Below, piece after piece: positions 26,525 to 36,363 of a DNA stretch of 64,000 nucleotides. The notes beneath the pieces were generated by a model. That model was not told the origin of the DNA, ran no database searches, and saw nothing but the letters and a program-made list of their open reading frames with translations. The DNA comes from Chlorogloeopsis fritschii. Lineage in GTDB: Bacteria > Cyanobacteriota > Cyanobacteriia > Cyanobacteriales > Nostocaceae. The translations under genes and the position numbers were made by a program. Position 1 is the first letter of the stretch, and every line of letters begins with the position of its first letter. Location of the stretch: assembly GCF_043099315.1 (NCBI RefSeq), contig NZ_CP170746.1; one strand, written 5' to 3'.

Positions 26525-28318
26525 TTATTGGGATAGCTCAAAATTAGCCGTTTTTGATGATAGATTTATATTATAGTATGGGTCTGTTTTTAAATATTCA
26601 AAGTAATTATTCCACTTATTATTTAATAAATGCCATTCTCCTGGTTTTAAACCTTTTTGTCTACTAGCTGATTCATAGTGAATTAATTGAGCATAGGGTG
26701 TTACTACATTACGATATCCCGCTTGATGTGCTTTTAAACATAAATCAACATCGTTATAGTTCAAAGGAAAATGCTCATCCATCCCTTCCAACTGTTGAAA
26801 TAATTCTTTTCGCATCATCAAACAAGCAGCAGTTACAGCTAAGTAGTTTCGGTTAACTATATTTGAGCAATAATAACCAGAAGCTTCGTTATCAAAACCG
26901 TAAAATGCATGACAAGGATTTCCTTCCAGAATTAGCACTCCTGTATGCTGTATTTTCCCATCAGGAAACAAAAGCTTTGCACCAACTACACCAATTTCTA
27001 TTTGTTGTACAAGTTCCAACATTGATTCTAGCCAATCAGGAGTAATTACTTCTGTATCATCATTTAGCAATAACAGAAATTCTCCTTTGGCTTGCACTGC
27101 ACCTTTATTAATTCGCATCGAAAAATTAAATGGTTCAGCACAGCGCACTAATTCCACATTACCAGCAGCGATTGTTTCTAAAGTTTCTTTGGGAATGTCA
27201 TAACCATCTACCACAATAATTTCAAAGTTGCGGTAGGTACTCACCTGTTGAATGCTGCGGAGGCAATTTTCCAACAGACACAGTGAACCTGAAGGAGTTT
27301 TTATCGTTGTACCAGCACTGGGAATGATAATACTAACTAGGGGATTTCCAATGATGTCGCGCCGAACTCTATAAATACCAGGATTGATTGTTTCCTCTAC
27401 ACGCCCTGAATATAGACTGCGTTCTAACATAGATTCTAGAGCTTTTCTACCAGCAGTGTAAGCCCAAGGCTTTGCTTGTGAGCCAGAAGCGGCTGAGACA
27501 GATATACTGCGCCAGTGGTAAAGAATTTTGGGAATGTGGTAAATGTTCTTGGTTTTTTCTACAACTCTTAATACCAAGTCATAATCTTGCGAGCCGTCAT
27601 ACTCACTGCGGAAACCACCAATTTCACGAATAATGCTAGTTCTATAAACACCTAAATGACAGGTGTACATACAAGAATAAAAATATTCTGGCGACCAATC
27701 TGGTTTAAAGTAAGGTGAAAATCGGCTGCCATTCTCATCTATTTTGTCTTCATCGCTATAAATAAAATCTGCTTCTGGATACTGATTAATTAATTTGGCA
27801 TTTTCAAATAAAGCATCAATTGATAATTCATCATCATGATCTAAAAGTGCAATATATTCTCCTGTAACCACTTCTAACGCAGAGTTACTAGCAGTTGAAA
27901 TATGCCCGTTTTCTGTACGAAATATAACTTTGATGCGTGGATTGAGTTTACTGTAATCAGTCAATATAGAACGAATATGAGGATAAGTAGAAGCATCATC
28001 AGCAATGCAAAGCTCCCAGTTTGGATAGATTTGATTGCGAACTGATTCAATGGCTTTTGTCAACCATTTTGCCTCTACATTATAAACAGGCATAATAATT
28101 GAAAATTTTGGGCGGAGTTGCCATTGCTCAATTTGATGACAAGTAGATGTGATATCTTGTTCTGTTAAAGTATTTTTTTTAATCCATTTTTGATACGCAA
28201 TTTTATTTTTTAATCGAGATTTAGTTATTTGGTATAGAAAATTTAATAAACCTAGCGCTCCTCGTCTTCTGTAAATCCTTAGTAACTTCTGGATTTTATT
28301 ATTTGTATGAAGTTGCAT
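26525..28318 (-). CDS. Glycosyltransferase with two GT2 domains
   Basis: A 597-residue protein. The first GT-A domain (about 50-285) has FSIIMPVYNVEAKWL, the nucleotide-binding DDAST and the DxD-like LLDHDDE. The second (about 325-560) has VSIIIPSAG, a LLLLNDDTEV metal site and YNDVDLCLKAHQAGYR, the common rhamnosyl/galactosyl-transferase-like ending. Tandem GT2 proteins like this build surface polysaccharide. Last gene of a three-gene set Gmd-GT4-GT2; only 6 bp separate it from the GT4 gene. No membrane segments, so it acts at the cytosolic face. Confidence 0.92.
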   Translation of the reverse strand: MQLHTNNKIQKLLRIYRRRGALGLLNFLYQITKSRLKNKIAYQKWIKKNTLTEQDITSTCHQIEQWQLRPKFSIIMPVYNVEAKWLTKAIESVRNQIYPNWELCIADDASTYPHIRSILTDYSKLNPRIKVIFRTENGHISTASNSALEVVTGEYIALLDHDDELSIDALFENAKLINQYPEADFIYSDEDKIDENGSRFSPYFKPDWSPEYFYSCMYTCHLGVYRTSIIREIGGFRSEYDGSQDYDLVLRVVEKTKNIYHIPKILYHWRSISVSAASGSQAKPWAYTAGRKALESMLERSLYSGRVEETINPGIYRVRRDIIGNPLVSIIIPSAGTTIKTPSGSLCLLENCLRSIQQVSTYRNFEIIVVDGYDIPKETLETIAAGNVELVRCAEPFNFSMRINKGAVQAKGEFLLLLNDDTEVITPDWLESMLELVQQIEIGVVGAKLLFPDGKIQHTGVLILEGNPCHAFYGFDNEASGYYCSNIVNRNYLAVTAACLMMRKELFQQLEGMDEHFPLNYNDVDLCLKAHQAGYRNVVTPYAQLIHYESASRQKGLKPGEWHLLNNKWNNYFEYLKTDPYYNINLSSKTANFELSQ

Positions 28319-28324
28319 ACTTTT

Positions 28325-29632
28325 TTATTTTTTATTGTTAAAAATAAGTTTTTCTTTGATTTTTAACCATTGATTTCTCAAGTGCCAAAACTTACTACTT
28401 TCCATCGAGTTAACCAAAGTTTGTAATCGATAATTTTCTGCGTTCTTATATTGTAATTCTGTTTGTAGTTGATAAATTTCTGAATTATCCTTCTTGATTT
28501 GCATTATATATTCCAGTCTTTTTTTAATTTTTTCTCCAATTACTTTTGGGCTTAATAAAGACTGGATATCTTGGGCTGCTTTAGCACCAACCTGTTTTGC
28601 TTCTTCATAATTATTAAATACATATTGCATTAAATCTGCCGCATGAGCAATATCTGGCTCTGCCCAGACATTCCCTTTTTTGTAAGAGCCGTAATCTTCT
28701 GTTAATCTCACTAAAGAGTATTTGACAAGGAAACTATTACCGATATTCATAAATTCAGTATTAGCTGAATAGGCAGTTGCTATTACTGGTTTGCCATAAA
28801 ACATTGCTTCTGCCATCGTCAGCCCAAATCCTTCAGAACGATGCAAAGAAACATAACAATCACAGTGGTAGATGAGCGCATTCAGTTCATCTTTTAGTAA
28901 ATAATCATCTATTAATTTGATATTTTTAAAGTTTGCTACGAAAGCTTTAAATTTCTGGAGGTGCTCAGGGAAATATTTAGCGTTAGAAAATTTAATTACT
29001 AGCAATACATCTTGATTTTCTTTCCCAAATGCTATTTGAAATGCTTCAACAATTGCTATGGGATTCTTACGTTCAAAAATGCTGCAAAAATCAAATATAA
29101 AAAGAAAAATAAATTTGTTATCAGACAAACCTAGTGCTTGTTTTGTGGCTGAAGGTTGCGGAAGGGAGATGCTATGCATAACCTTCAGTACCGGAATTGG
29201 AGATACAGGCGCGATCGCTTCTGTGCAGTAACTACTTGGAGTCCATATTTCATGGAAAAGATTAAGAGCAGGTAGCCACTCTTTTGGGAATTCTGGAAGC
29301 TCCCATGCCCAAAATCCAATGTTATATTTTTTTTGAAAATATGCAGGGCTAGTGGAATTGATAAAAGTATGTATCATATCCACATTGACTTGCACAATGT
29401 TAATTGGATAAGGATTTTCGTCAGAGAAATCTGTGTAAGTAGAGTCTAATTTCCTATGCATGGTATTGAAATTGCAATTGTTAATTACAAAAGGAATACC
29501 AGCAGCTTCTAAAGCTCTAATGGTTCCTCTGACTCCTTCACCAAGTCCAAATTCACTGTTTACATAACCTGAAATATTAACACCAAGGGGAAAATTCGCA
29601 ACCTTGGTTTGAATTTCAGGTGTTGATTGCAT
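28325..29632 (-). CDS. Glycosyltransferase family 4-type protein
   Basis: A 435-residue GT-B transferase. The N-domain starts GVNISGYVNSEFGLGEGVR, the C-domain has VSLHRSEGFGLTMAEAM, the E-x7-E nucleotide-sugar motif, then GKPVIATAYS. The last 60 residues are a coiled coil (QLQTELQYKNAENYRLQ) that may bind the neighbouring transferase. Given the Gmd gene 105 bp upstream, GDP-mannose, GDP-fucose or GDP-rhamnose are plausible donors (inference). Confidence 0.9.
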   Translation of the reverse strand: MQSTPEIQTKVANFPLGVNISGYVNSEFGLGEGVRGTIRALEAAGIPFVINNCNFNTMHRKLDSTYTDFSDENPYPINIVQVNVDMIHTFINSTSPAYFQKKYNIGFWAWELPEFPKEWLPALNLFHEIWTPSSYCTEAIAPVSPIPVLKVMHSISLPQPSATKQALGLSDNKFIFLFIFDFCSIFERKNPIAIVEAFQIAFGKENQDVLLVIKFSNAKYFPEHLQKFKAFVANFKNIKLIDDYLLKDELNALIYHCDCYVSLHRSEGFGLTMAEAMFYGKPVIATAYSANTEFMNIGNSFLVKYSLVRLTEDYGSYKKGNVWAEPDIAHAADLMQYVFNNYEEAKQVGAKAAQDIQSLLSPKVIGEKIKKRLEYIMQIKKDNSEIYQLQTELQYKNAENYRLQTLVNSMESSKFWHLRNQWLKIKEKLIFNNKK

Positions 29633-29737
29633 AATTGTCCTCCTTAAGTATTTGATCTCATTTTGGATTCAGAATCGCTAACTGTCTCTTTCTATTCCTT
29701 AACGCGTATCGCTTTGATTCCGCCTGCTTAATCTTAA

Positions 29738-30706
29738 TTACGGATTGTCACTCAATTCCTTCAAGTCGCGATCAACCATTAACTCTACTAACTGTTGAAA
29801 GGAATACTGGGGTTTCCAACCTAATTGTGCTTTGATTTTGTAAATACAACCAACTAATTGTACAGGTTCATCTGGGCGGTAAAAAGCAGGATCGACAGAT
29901 ACATAATCCTGCCAATCCAATCCCAAACAATTAAAAGCACACTCAACTAACTCCCGTACTGAGTGAGTTTCGCCACTAGCAATAATATAGTCATCTGGTT
30001 TTTCTTGCTGGAGCATCATCCACATCGCGCACACCGCATCTTTGGCGTAGCACCAGTCACGTCGAGCATCTAAGTTACCAAGCTTCAATTCATTGGCTAA
30101 ACCTAGTTTAATCATCGCGGCAGTACGCGTGATTTTGCGAAATACAAACTCTGTACCGCGACGTGGAGATTCGTGAGTGTAGGTAATACCGCAACAGCCA
30201 AAGAGTTTATATTGTTGGCGATAATTAACTGTCATCCAGTGGGCGTAAGCTTTGGCAACACCGTAAGGGTTACGCGGGCGAAAAGCAGTACGTTCAGTTT
30301 GAGGAGATTCATCAGGTTGACCAAACACTTCACTACTAGAAGCTTGGTAAAATTTAGCATCTGGCTTGCAGCGTCGAATCGATTCTAGAAGACGGGAAAC
30401 ACCAAGGGCTGTGTATTCTGCAGTCAGAGCGGGTTGTTTCCAAGAAAGAGGAACATAGCTTTGGGAAGCAAGGTTATAAATTTCATCCGGTTGACAGTCA
30501 TTCACAACATCCATGAGTGAAGACTGATCCAATAGATCGCCAGATACAATTTGGATCTGGTTGAAAAGATGACTGATCCGTTCTAGGTTGCTGGTGCTAG
30601 AACGACGGACTAAACCATATATTTGGTAGCCTTTTTCTAAAAGAAGTTCGGCGAGGTAGGAGCCGTCTTGCCCAGTTAATCCGGTAATCAGAGCTTTTTT
30701 AGTCAT
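29738..30706 (-). CDS. gmd: GDP-mannose 4,6-dehydratase
   Basis: An SDR-superfamily enzyme: Rossmann motif GLTGQDGSYLAELL at residues 9-22, NLASQSYV, the catalytic Ser/Thr region ASSSEVFGQ, YGVAKAYAHW for the Tyr-Lys pair, HESPRRG, and DARRDWCYAKD, all typical of Gmd. At 322 residues it is shorter than the common 340-370, mostly at the C-terminus, and it reads ITYTHESPRRG where ILFNHESPRRG is usual. It makes the 4-keto-6-deoxymannose precursor of GDP-fucose or GDP-rhamnose; the next enzyme is not in the window. First gene of the polysaccharide operon. Confidence 0.93.
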   Translation of the reverse strand: MTKKALITGLTGQDGSYLAELLLEKGYQIYGLVRRSSTSNLERISHLFNQIQIVSGDLLDQSSLMDVVNDCQPDEIYNLASQSYVPLSWKQPALTAEYTALGVSRLLESIRRCKPDAKFYQASSSEVFGQPDESPQTERTAFRPRNPYGVAKAYAHWMTVNYRQQYKLFGCCGITYTHESPRRGTEFVFRKITRTAAMIKLGLANELKLGNLDARRDWCYAKDAVCAMWMMLQQEKPDDYIIASGETHSVRELVECAFNCLGLDWQDYVSVDPAFYRPDEPVQLVGCIYKIKAQLGWKPQYSFQQLVELMVDRDLKELSDNP

Positions 30707-31100
30707 ACTTGGTAGAAATAGACTTTATAGTAATTTATACAGCACTGTCGTTTTTACTATTAAACCAAGCTACACCTTCTTTTGCTATTGTCAAAACCAA
30801 ATGTATTTTTCAGACGGATCAAAAATTTCTGAAGTTTCCTACTTCTGTGCTCCTCCCAATTTCTGAACTTCGCAAAGCGTCTTGTGACTTCTGTTGTGCA
30901 AGTAAAGGGAAAGGTAAAAGAAAAACCTTTCCTCTTTACTCCCACAAAACTTTACATACTACTCGTCTACGGTTTAATCGTGCTACTTACTTGGGCAAAA
31001 CTGCGCTTTGACGCGCAGTACGCTTGCGACAGACAAAACCCGCCTGATTTCAAATCTCAAATTTTGCACCAGTTACAACAGTAAAGGAGGCAGCAGAGCA

Positions 31101-31139
31101 GCCCACCACGCTCGTTACCAGGTTTAACCTGGTAACGAG
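31101..31139. repeat. GTTACCAGGTT palindrome with CAGCCCACCAC flank
   Basis: CTCGTTACCAGGTT and its exact complement flank a single T (31111-31139). The preceding CAGCCCACCAC together with the palindrome recurs, decayed, at about 40839-40870 (CAGCCCACCACCCTAGTTAC). It is therefore one dispersed family. Confidence 0.75.
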
Positions 31140-31169
31140 AATTAAGAGCCTCTGGCTCTTCTTGAACAC

Positions 31170-31252
31170 GAAGGCGGAAGCTGCTACAGACTGCGCAAAA
31201 CACCCAAACGTGAAGGCGGAATTTGCTACAGGGAAGGCAGAAGTTGCTACTG
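31170..31252. repeat. Three 20-bp direct repeats
   Basis: GAAGGCGGAAGCTGCTACAG (31170-31189), a second unit at 31212-31231 and a third at 31233-31252 differ at a few positions. Spacing is uneven (42 and 21 bp), so this is not a simple tandem array and not CRISPR. Confidence 0.65.
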
Positions 31253-31370
31253 GCGTGACACAGCTAATTTAGTGCATGATATTTTGTCGCTACATTATTG
31301 GGTAATTTATTTTTTGGTAATCCCCATAATTTGTATAACTTTATTTTTGTTATACGACTTTTTTATTGTT

Positions 31371-31467
31371 ACAGGACTTGCGCACGAGTGATGGAATAAT
31401 AAACCACTCCAGGCGTGGAGGATACGAAGGAAAAAAGATTTAAGAGGAATTTTGCATAAGTCCTATG
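31371..31467. repeat. MITE-like element with AGGACTT terminal inverted repeats
   Basis: ACAGGACTTGCGCA (31371-31384) and TGCATAAGTCCTATGT (about 31453-31468) are inverted and imperfect, sharing AGGACTTnnGCA. The interior has no coding capacity but includes a CCACTCC/GGAGG hairpin. The size (about 97 bp) and ends fit a miniature non-autonomous insertion. No transposase of the matching type is in the window. Confidence 0.55.
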
Positions 31468-31482
31468 TTATACAGCCGGGAT

Positions 31483-33558
31483 TTAAGAGTGGGGTTCTCC
31501 TAGCAATACAATTGAACAATTGAGTTCCTTAATTACCTCGGTTGTGACTTCACTGACAGCTAATCCACCAGCAGTACGATAACGAGTAGAACGCATCACA
31601 ACTAAATCAAATGCCTCGGCTTCGCGGATAATTACTCTGGCAATATCATCATTAACAATGGTTTTGATGCTAGTATTTACATGCAACTTGCTTTGAGAAG
31701 CAATCTCAGAAAGCTGCGACTCAAATTTGCTCACTTGTGCTTGAGGTGTTCGGCGATCGCACACGTGTAATAAAACTACTTGCGCTTGATTAACATCAGC
31801 CAAAATTTGGGCAAACCTGACAGCGCCTATAGTTTGCGGTGTAAAATTCCCCACTGGTACAAGAATGCGCTGAATCTTTGTTGGACTGTTTAAAAGCCTT
31901 GTAACTGCTACCGGACAGTGAGAAGACCAAAACACACTATCAATTACATTACCAAATAAGCGAGCACGCAAACCTGTATTACGCGACCAACCCATCACTA
32001 CTAAATTGGCGTTTTCTTCTCGACTGGTGCGGCTAATTCCTAAAGCCACATCGTCATCAATCCGAACTGCTGGTGATGCCTCCACCCCAAATTCTTGACT
32101 AATTTCTAAAGCACCTTCCAATCTTTGCCGACATTGGCTGAGTGCTGCATTTAATTGCGGATCATCCATATGAACTCGACCGACTGCGATCACAAGTGGT
32201 ACAATCCTTCCAGATTCGTGACGTGCTAACAGCGCTGCCATTTCAATCAGATAACGCTGGGTTTTGGGATTGTAAATTGGAACTACGACAGTAAATGGAC
32301 TGGGTGTGGGTGTTTGCTCCTCCACTTCACCCATACTGTTTTGCCACCAACTGGAGAGTTTATTTGTTGCTAAGTTTGCTTGCGGGACTGTGAGTGTAGT
32401 TGCAAATCGTGATGTAATGATGGGGCCAATAATTGCAGTCACTAGCATCAGCACAATTACACTGTTGAGAACACCCTCATTAATCAACCGCTCTCCAGCA
32501 GAGTTGAAGGTTTTATAAGCAACTAAAGTTGCTGCCAATGTAGCTGCTACCTGCGGTAGTGATAATGACCACATCGTCAGCAATTCTGCGTTATTGTAGC
32601 GGTACAGTAATTTAGCTAAGAATGCTGCAACAAATTTGCTACCTATTAACCCCACTACAATTGCCAAAGTCAGCCAAACTGAACTCAGAGTTTTAACAAA
32701 AGCAGGAATATCAATCAGCAGCCCCATATCTACAAAGAAACAAGGGATAAATAGAACACTGCCGACAAACTCAACCTTTTCTCGAACTGGGCTACGCCCT
32801 AAAACATCATTGACAGCTAAACCTGCTAAAAACGCACCAACAATTTTTTCAACTCCAATTACCTGCGCTCCTACCGAGGCTATAAATAATGCCAACAATA
32901 TAAATAAAAATTGATTACCTTGCTCATCTCCTGAGCGACGGAAAAATTCTTTTCCTAGCCAGTCAAAGCCAAATAAAACTACAATAGAGTAAATTGCTAA
33001 TCCAGCTAAAAGCGTAACTAAACTTAAAGCTGTGAATTCTCCAGCATGAATTCCTACACAAATTGCCAAAACGAGCAAAGCACCCGTATCGGTGAAAATT
33101 GTAGCGCCAATTGTGACTGTTACAGCTTCGTTTGTTACCACACCCAAGCGACTAACAATCGGATAAGCTAAGAGAGTATGAGAGGCAAGCAAAGAACCAA
33201 TCAAAACCGAAGCATTCCAACTAAAATTAAATAAACGCCCGATAAAAATGCCAGTGATTAGTGGTACTAAAAAAGTCAGTGTTCCAAATCCAATTGAACG
33301 ATTTCTAGTTTTGCGAAATTGCTCTAAATCAATTTCTAAGCCTGCCACAAACATCAAGTAAACTTTGCCGATTTCCGATAGCAGCTTGATAGTTTCAGAT
33401 TCAGAATTGAGCAGATTTAGCCCATTTTGACCCAGTACTACACCAGCTACCAACAAACCTACCAACCCAGGTAGGCGAAATCGCTCAAAAATTGGTGGTA
33501 CTGTAAAGATGACGAGTATAAGAATAGTAAAGGCAATGATCGGACTTTGTGCCAGCAA
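31483..33558 (-). CDS. CPA2-type cation:proton antiporter with two UspA domains
   Basis: A 691-residue protein. Residues 1-390 form about 12 membrane helices of the monovalent cation:proton antiporter-2 family (FRLPGLVGLLVAGVVLGQ, FTDTGALLVLAICVG, FVDMGLLIDIP). Residues about 415-690 carry two universal stress protein domains, the second with VMRSTRYRTAGGLAVSEVTTEVI. Such proteins exchange Na+ or K+ for protons, with the soluble part probably sensing nucleotide. The start is TTG at 33558. It is a single gene flanked by large intergenic regions. Confidence 0.92.
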   Translation of the reverse strand: MLAQSPIIAFTILILVIFTVPPIFERFRLPGLVGLLVAGVVLGQNGLNLLNSESETIKLLSEIGKVYLMFVAGLEIDLEQFRKTRNRSIGFGTLTFLVPLITGIFIGRLFNFSWNASVLIGSLLASHTLLAYPIVSRLGVVTNEAVTVTIGATIFTDTGALLVLAICVGIHAGEFTALSLVTLLAGLAIYSIVVLFGFDWLGKEFFRRSGDEQGNQFLFILLALFIASVGAQVIGVEKIVGAFLAGLAVNDVLGRSPVREKVEFVGSVLFIPCFFVDMGLLIDIPAFVKTLSSVWLTLAIVVGLIGSKFVAAFLAKLLYRYNNAELLTMWSLSLPQVAATLAATLVAYKTFNSAGERLINEGVLNSVIVLMLVTAIIGPIITSRFATTLTVPQANLATNKLSSWWQNSMGEVEEQTPTPSPFTVVVPIYNPKTQRYLIEMAALLARHESGRIVPLVIAVGRVHMDDPQLNAALSQCRQRLEGALEISQEFGVEASPAVRIDDDVALGISRTSREENANLVVMGWSRNTGLRARLFGNVIDSVFWSSHCPVAVTRLLNSPTKIQRILVPVGNFTPQTIGAVRFAQILADVNQAQVVLLHVCDRRTPQAQVSKFESQLSEIASQSKLHVNTSIKTIVNDDIARVIIREAEAFDLVVMRSTRYRTAGGLAVSEVTTEVIKELNCSIVLLGEPHS

Positions 33559-34270
33559 TTTTTTACCCTCTTAATCAAGAAATGGGTAGAAGAATTATAT
33601 CCTACTATAGTGTAATAGCTAGATAAGTATATTTCTATTAACTCAATCTATAGGATAATTAATATTCTCTATTCATCCTAACTCTTTTTATTTTTAATTG
33701 TTGTTTAATTGACAAATTACTATTTTTAAATCATTCTATTTTAAGAAATCGGTATAAAAATTAAACTTAAAAATTCAAAAATTACTTTACAAGTATTCTA
33801 TTAATTCTGGCGTGGTAAGGCTAAAATGATGCAACAGAAAAAGCTTGTAGTAACTCTGTCTTCACAATACTTGACTACTCATATAATAGACTTATTGCAA
33901 CAATCACGATCTAGGTTAATTACAACCACAGATGGGCACCGATAGACACCGATAAAATCTGTGTTTATCTGTGTTCATCTGTGGTCGATTTATTTGAAAA
34001 TAAAAGCACAAGGCTGATTGCACAAATTTAGCTTTGCCACGCCCATACATCTTTATTTTTAAAATTTTAACCTTTTATAATAATATAAAAAATAATTAAT
34101 TTCATATCTCTCTCAAGATTTAATAACAAAACTAACTTTGGATAGATTTATTTTTTTTTAAATTAAATAGATACTGTCGATTGACAGAAGTATGTAATGA
34201 AGCGATAGTCTTCAGCAAAATTACAGTTCTGCGATCGTTCCTTAATATATTGCTTGGTTATCACTTCACT
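33559..34270. other. Intergenic, A+T-rich, with CACAGATG repeat
   Basis: A 700-bp region between divergent genes. The only structure seen is the repeat at 33925-33985. 34040-34170 is extremely A+T-rich and may hold the amylase promoter. An upstream in-frame TTG at 34181 was not taken as the start. Confidence 0.5.
33925..33985. repeat. ACCACAGATG inverted repeat, copy 1
   Basis: ACCACAGATG (33925-33934) and CATCTGTGGT (33976-33985) are perfect arms of a 61-bp element whose middle repeats the theme (ATCTGTGTTTATCTGTG). A relative, richer in ACACAGAT units, is at 37201-37265. Confidence 0.7.
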
Positions 34271-36217
34271 ATGGTAGCAAATCCTCCATCTCAAACATCA
34301 GACGCTCAATATAAAGTAGAAAATCCAGCAGCAGAAGTAGAAGCAATTATTCAATCACCAAAACCAGATTCAGATATTGATTTAGAATTTCTTTACACCA
34401 GAGATATTGAGTTTCGCCAAGAAACAATCTATTTTCTTGTAGTAGATCGCTTTTTTGATGGCGATCCAAATAACAGTGAAGGCCCCAATCCAGAACTTTA
34501 CGATCCAAATGCCCAAGATTGGGGCAAGTACTGGGGTGGAGACTTGCAAGGAGTAATTGACAAACTAGATTATCTCAAAAATATGGGAGTGACTGCAATT
34601 TGGCTAACCCCCTTATTTGAGCAAGTTGAGCAATTATTTATTCAAAGTGCTGCGATTCATGGTTACTGGACAAAAGATTTTAAACGCTTAAATCCTCGCT
34701 TTATTGCTGCTGATGACGATCCTTCTCTCAATAACACTCAAGAAACCAGAAACACTGTTTTCGATCGCCTAATTGAAGAATTGCACAAGCGTAAAATGAA
34801 GCTCGTGCTAGATATTGTCTGCAACCACAGCAGCCCAGACACAGGCGGTTGTAAGGGTGAATTGTACGATGATGGAGTCAAAATTGCTGACTTCAATGAT
34901 GATAAAGACTATTGGTATCATCACTACGGCGAAGTTAGCAATTGGGAAGATGAGTGGCAAGTTCAAAACTGTGAACTTTCAGGATTAGCCACTTTTAACG
35001 AAAACAATGTTCAGTACCGCAACTATATTAAATCTGCAATTAAGCAGTGGTTGGATCGGGGTGTGGATGCACTGCGGGTGGATACAGTCAAGCATATGCC
35101 GATTTGGTTTTGGCAAGAGTTTACAGGCGAGATGTACAACCACAAGCCAGATGTCTTCATTTTTGGGGAATGGATTTACAGCAACCCCGGAGACGATCGC
35201 GCGGTTGAATTCACCAACAATTCTGGGATGACAATTCTTGACTTTGGGTTGTGCATGGCAATTCGGCAAGCTTTAGCAGCCTATGATGATAAAGGATTTT
35301 ATTTAGTTCAGAATGTACTGGATGAAGACTATCGCTACAACGGTGCGACAGAACTAATCACCTTTATCGATAACCACGATATGCACCGCTTTTTAACTGT
35401 CAATCCCGACCATGATATTTTACGCTTGGCAGTGATTTTGTTGATGACGACTCGTGGAATTCCCTGCCTGTTTTATGGGACGGAACAATATCTGCATAAT
35501 GATACCAATGGCGATCGCAATATTTACGGCAATAACGATCCCTACAATCGTCCGATGATGGAAAGTTGGGATACTGATACTCCTATCTATCGAGATATAC
35601 GCAAGCTTTCGGGATTGCGCCGTCTCAACCCAGCCATCTCAATGGGCAGTCAGTGGCAAAAATATATTACCCCAGATGTTTATTGCTACGTGCGCCGCTA
35701 CCGCGATTCTCGCTGTTTTGTGGCTTTAAACAGAGGTGATGCTGTGACGCTAGACGTAGTAGATACAGAATTGCCAGATCGAGAACATACTTGCTTGTTG
35801 ACAGGGCGCAAATTTGAAGTCCAAGATGGAAAAATTTATAACCTAGAACTTGCTCCCAAAGAAGCGATCGCAATTAGCCATGTTGGGGAACGCGTCAAAG
35901 GACAAACAATTGTCAGAGTACAATTAAATGGCGTCTGCACCCAACCTGGAGAAACAATTGTTGTGATTGGAGATTGTCCCGAACTCGGTAATTGGGATAT
36001 TGGCAAAGCACATCCCCTAGAATACATCAACTCTAACACCTGGTTTGGCGAAATTCCCTTCAACGAAAGTGCTGGTAAGTTGATCAATTATAAATACGCT
36101 ATGTTACGAGAAGGGCGTTCTCCCCTGCGGGAAAACCTTGTTTCTCGTCGCTGGGTGATTGCTAGCGAAGGTACTGTTAAATGGCGTGACACTTGGGCAT
36201 CTGGAAGAGAATCTTAA
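34271..36217 (+). CDS. GH13 alpha-amylase family enzyme with C-terminal CBM20
   Basis: A 648-residue cytosolic protein from the ATG at 34271 (MVANPPSQTSD); the open frame from TTG 34181 adds 30 unlikely residues. The GH13 barrel shows FLVVDRFFDGDP, the catalytic nucleophile Asp271 (DALRVDTVKHM), acid/base Glu300 (FIFGEWIYSNPG) and Asp370 (FIDNHDMHRF). The last 95 residues are a starch-binding CBM20 module (PGETIVVIGDCPELGNWD...VKWRDTW). No signal peptide, so it would act on internal glycogen or maltodextrins. The D-P-N-N-S-E-G region near residue 65 resembles the calcium site of cyclodextrin glucanotransferase-like enzymes, so transglycosylation is possible. Confidence 0.92.
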   Translation: MVANPPSQTSDAQYKVENPAAEVEAIIQSPKPDSDIDLEFLYTRDIEFRQETIYFLVVDRFFDGDPNNSEGPNPELYDPNAQDWGKYWGGDLQGVIDKLDYLKNMGVTAIWLTPLFEQVEQLFIQSAAIHGYWTKDFKRLNPRFIAADDDPSLNNTQETRNTVFDRLIEELHKRKMKLVLDIVCNHSSPDTGGCKGELYDDGVKIADFNDDKDYWYHHYGEVSNWEDEWQVQNCELSGLATFNENNVQYRNYIKSAIKQWLDRGVDALRVDTVKHMPIWFWQEFTGEMYNHKPDVFIFGEWIYSNPGDDRAVEFTNNSGMTILDFGLCMAIRQALAAYDDKGFYLVQNVLDEDYRYNGATELITFIDNHDMHRFLTVNPDHDILRLAVILLMTTRGIPCLFYGTEQYLHNDTNGDRNIYGNNDPYNRPMMESWDTDTPIYRDIRKLSGLRRLNPAISMGSQWQKYITPDVYCYVRRYRDSRCFVALNRGDAVTLDVVDTELPDREHTCLLTGRKFEVQDGKIYNLELAPKEAIAISHVGERVKGQTIVRVQLNGVCTQPGETIVVIGDCPELGNWDIGKAHPLEYINSNTWFGEIPFNESAGKLINYKYAMLREGRSPLRENLVSRRWVIASEGTVKWRDTWASGRES

Positions 36218-36253
36218 TGTGATGGGTGTGGAGAATATTTTCTAGCAGTTTGT

Positions 36254-36278
36254 GTAGGGTGGGCTGTGCCCACCTTAC
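36254..36278. repeat. Minimal GTAGGGTGGGC hairpin (family copy 1)
   Basis: GTAGGGTGGGC (36254-36264), loop TGT, and GCCCACCTTAC (36268-36278). These are the outer arms of the longer elements at 40869-41080, 45559-45682 and 59792-59960, here without any interior. It lies 36 bp after the amylase stop but has no T-run. Confidence 0.8.
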
Positions 36279-36363
36279 GGTTTGCTGACAAAATCTGCAT
36301 ATTGACATCCATAATCATAATGAGTACGCTTTAGAAAGAATTTAAATCAAGGAGCTAAACTTA

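Larger units (their letters stand above)
30707..31482. other. Intergenic with several repeats
   Basis: A 776-bp spacer. 30707-31090 is the promoter side of gmd, without a credible gene. From 31101 there is a palindrome (31111-31139), a small AGAGCC/GGCTCT hairpin (31145-31160), three 20-bp direct repeats (31170-31252) and a MITE-like element (31371-31467). Confidence 0.6.

Noticed and set aside
30709..31084. Overlapping open frames between gmd and the repeats
   Set aside because: Their composition is not protein-like, they overlap each other on both strands, and none has a ribosome-binding site; treated as promoter and spacer DNA.
31170..31252. Three direct repeats resembling a short CRISPR array
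   Set aside because: Spacing is irregular (42 and 21 bp), units are imperfect, and no cas gene is in the window.
34181..34270. Longer amylase start at TTG 34181
   Set aside because: The extra 30 residues do not resemble the family N-terminus, and ATG 34271 starts a plausible sequence.
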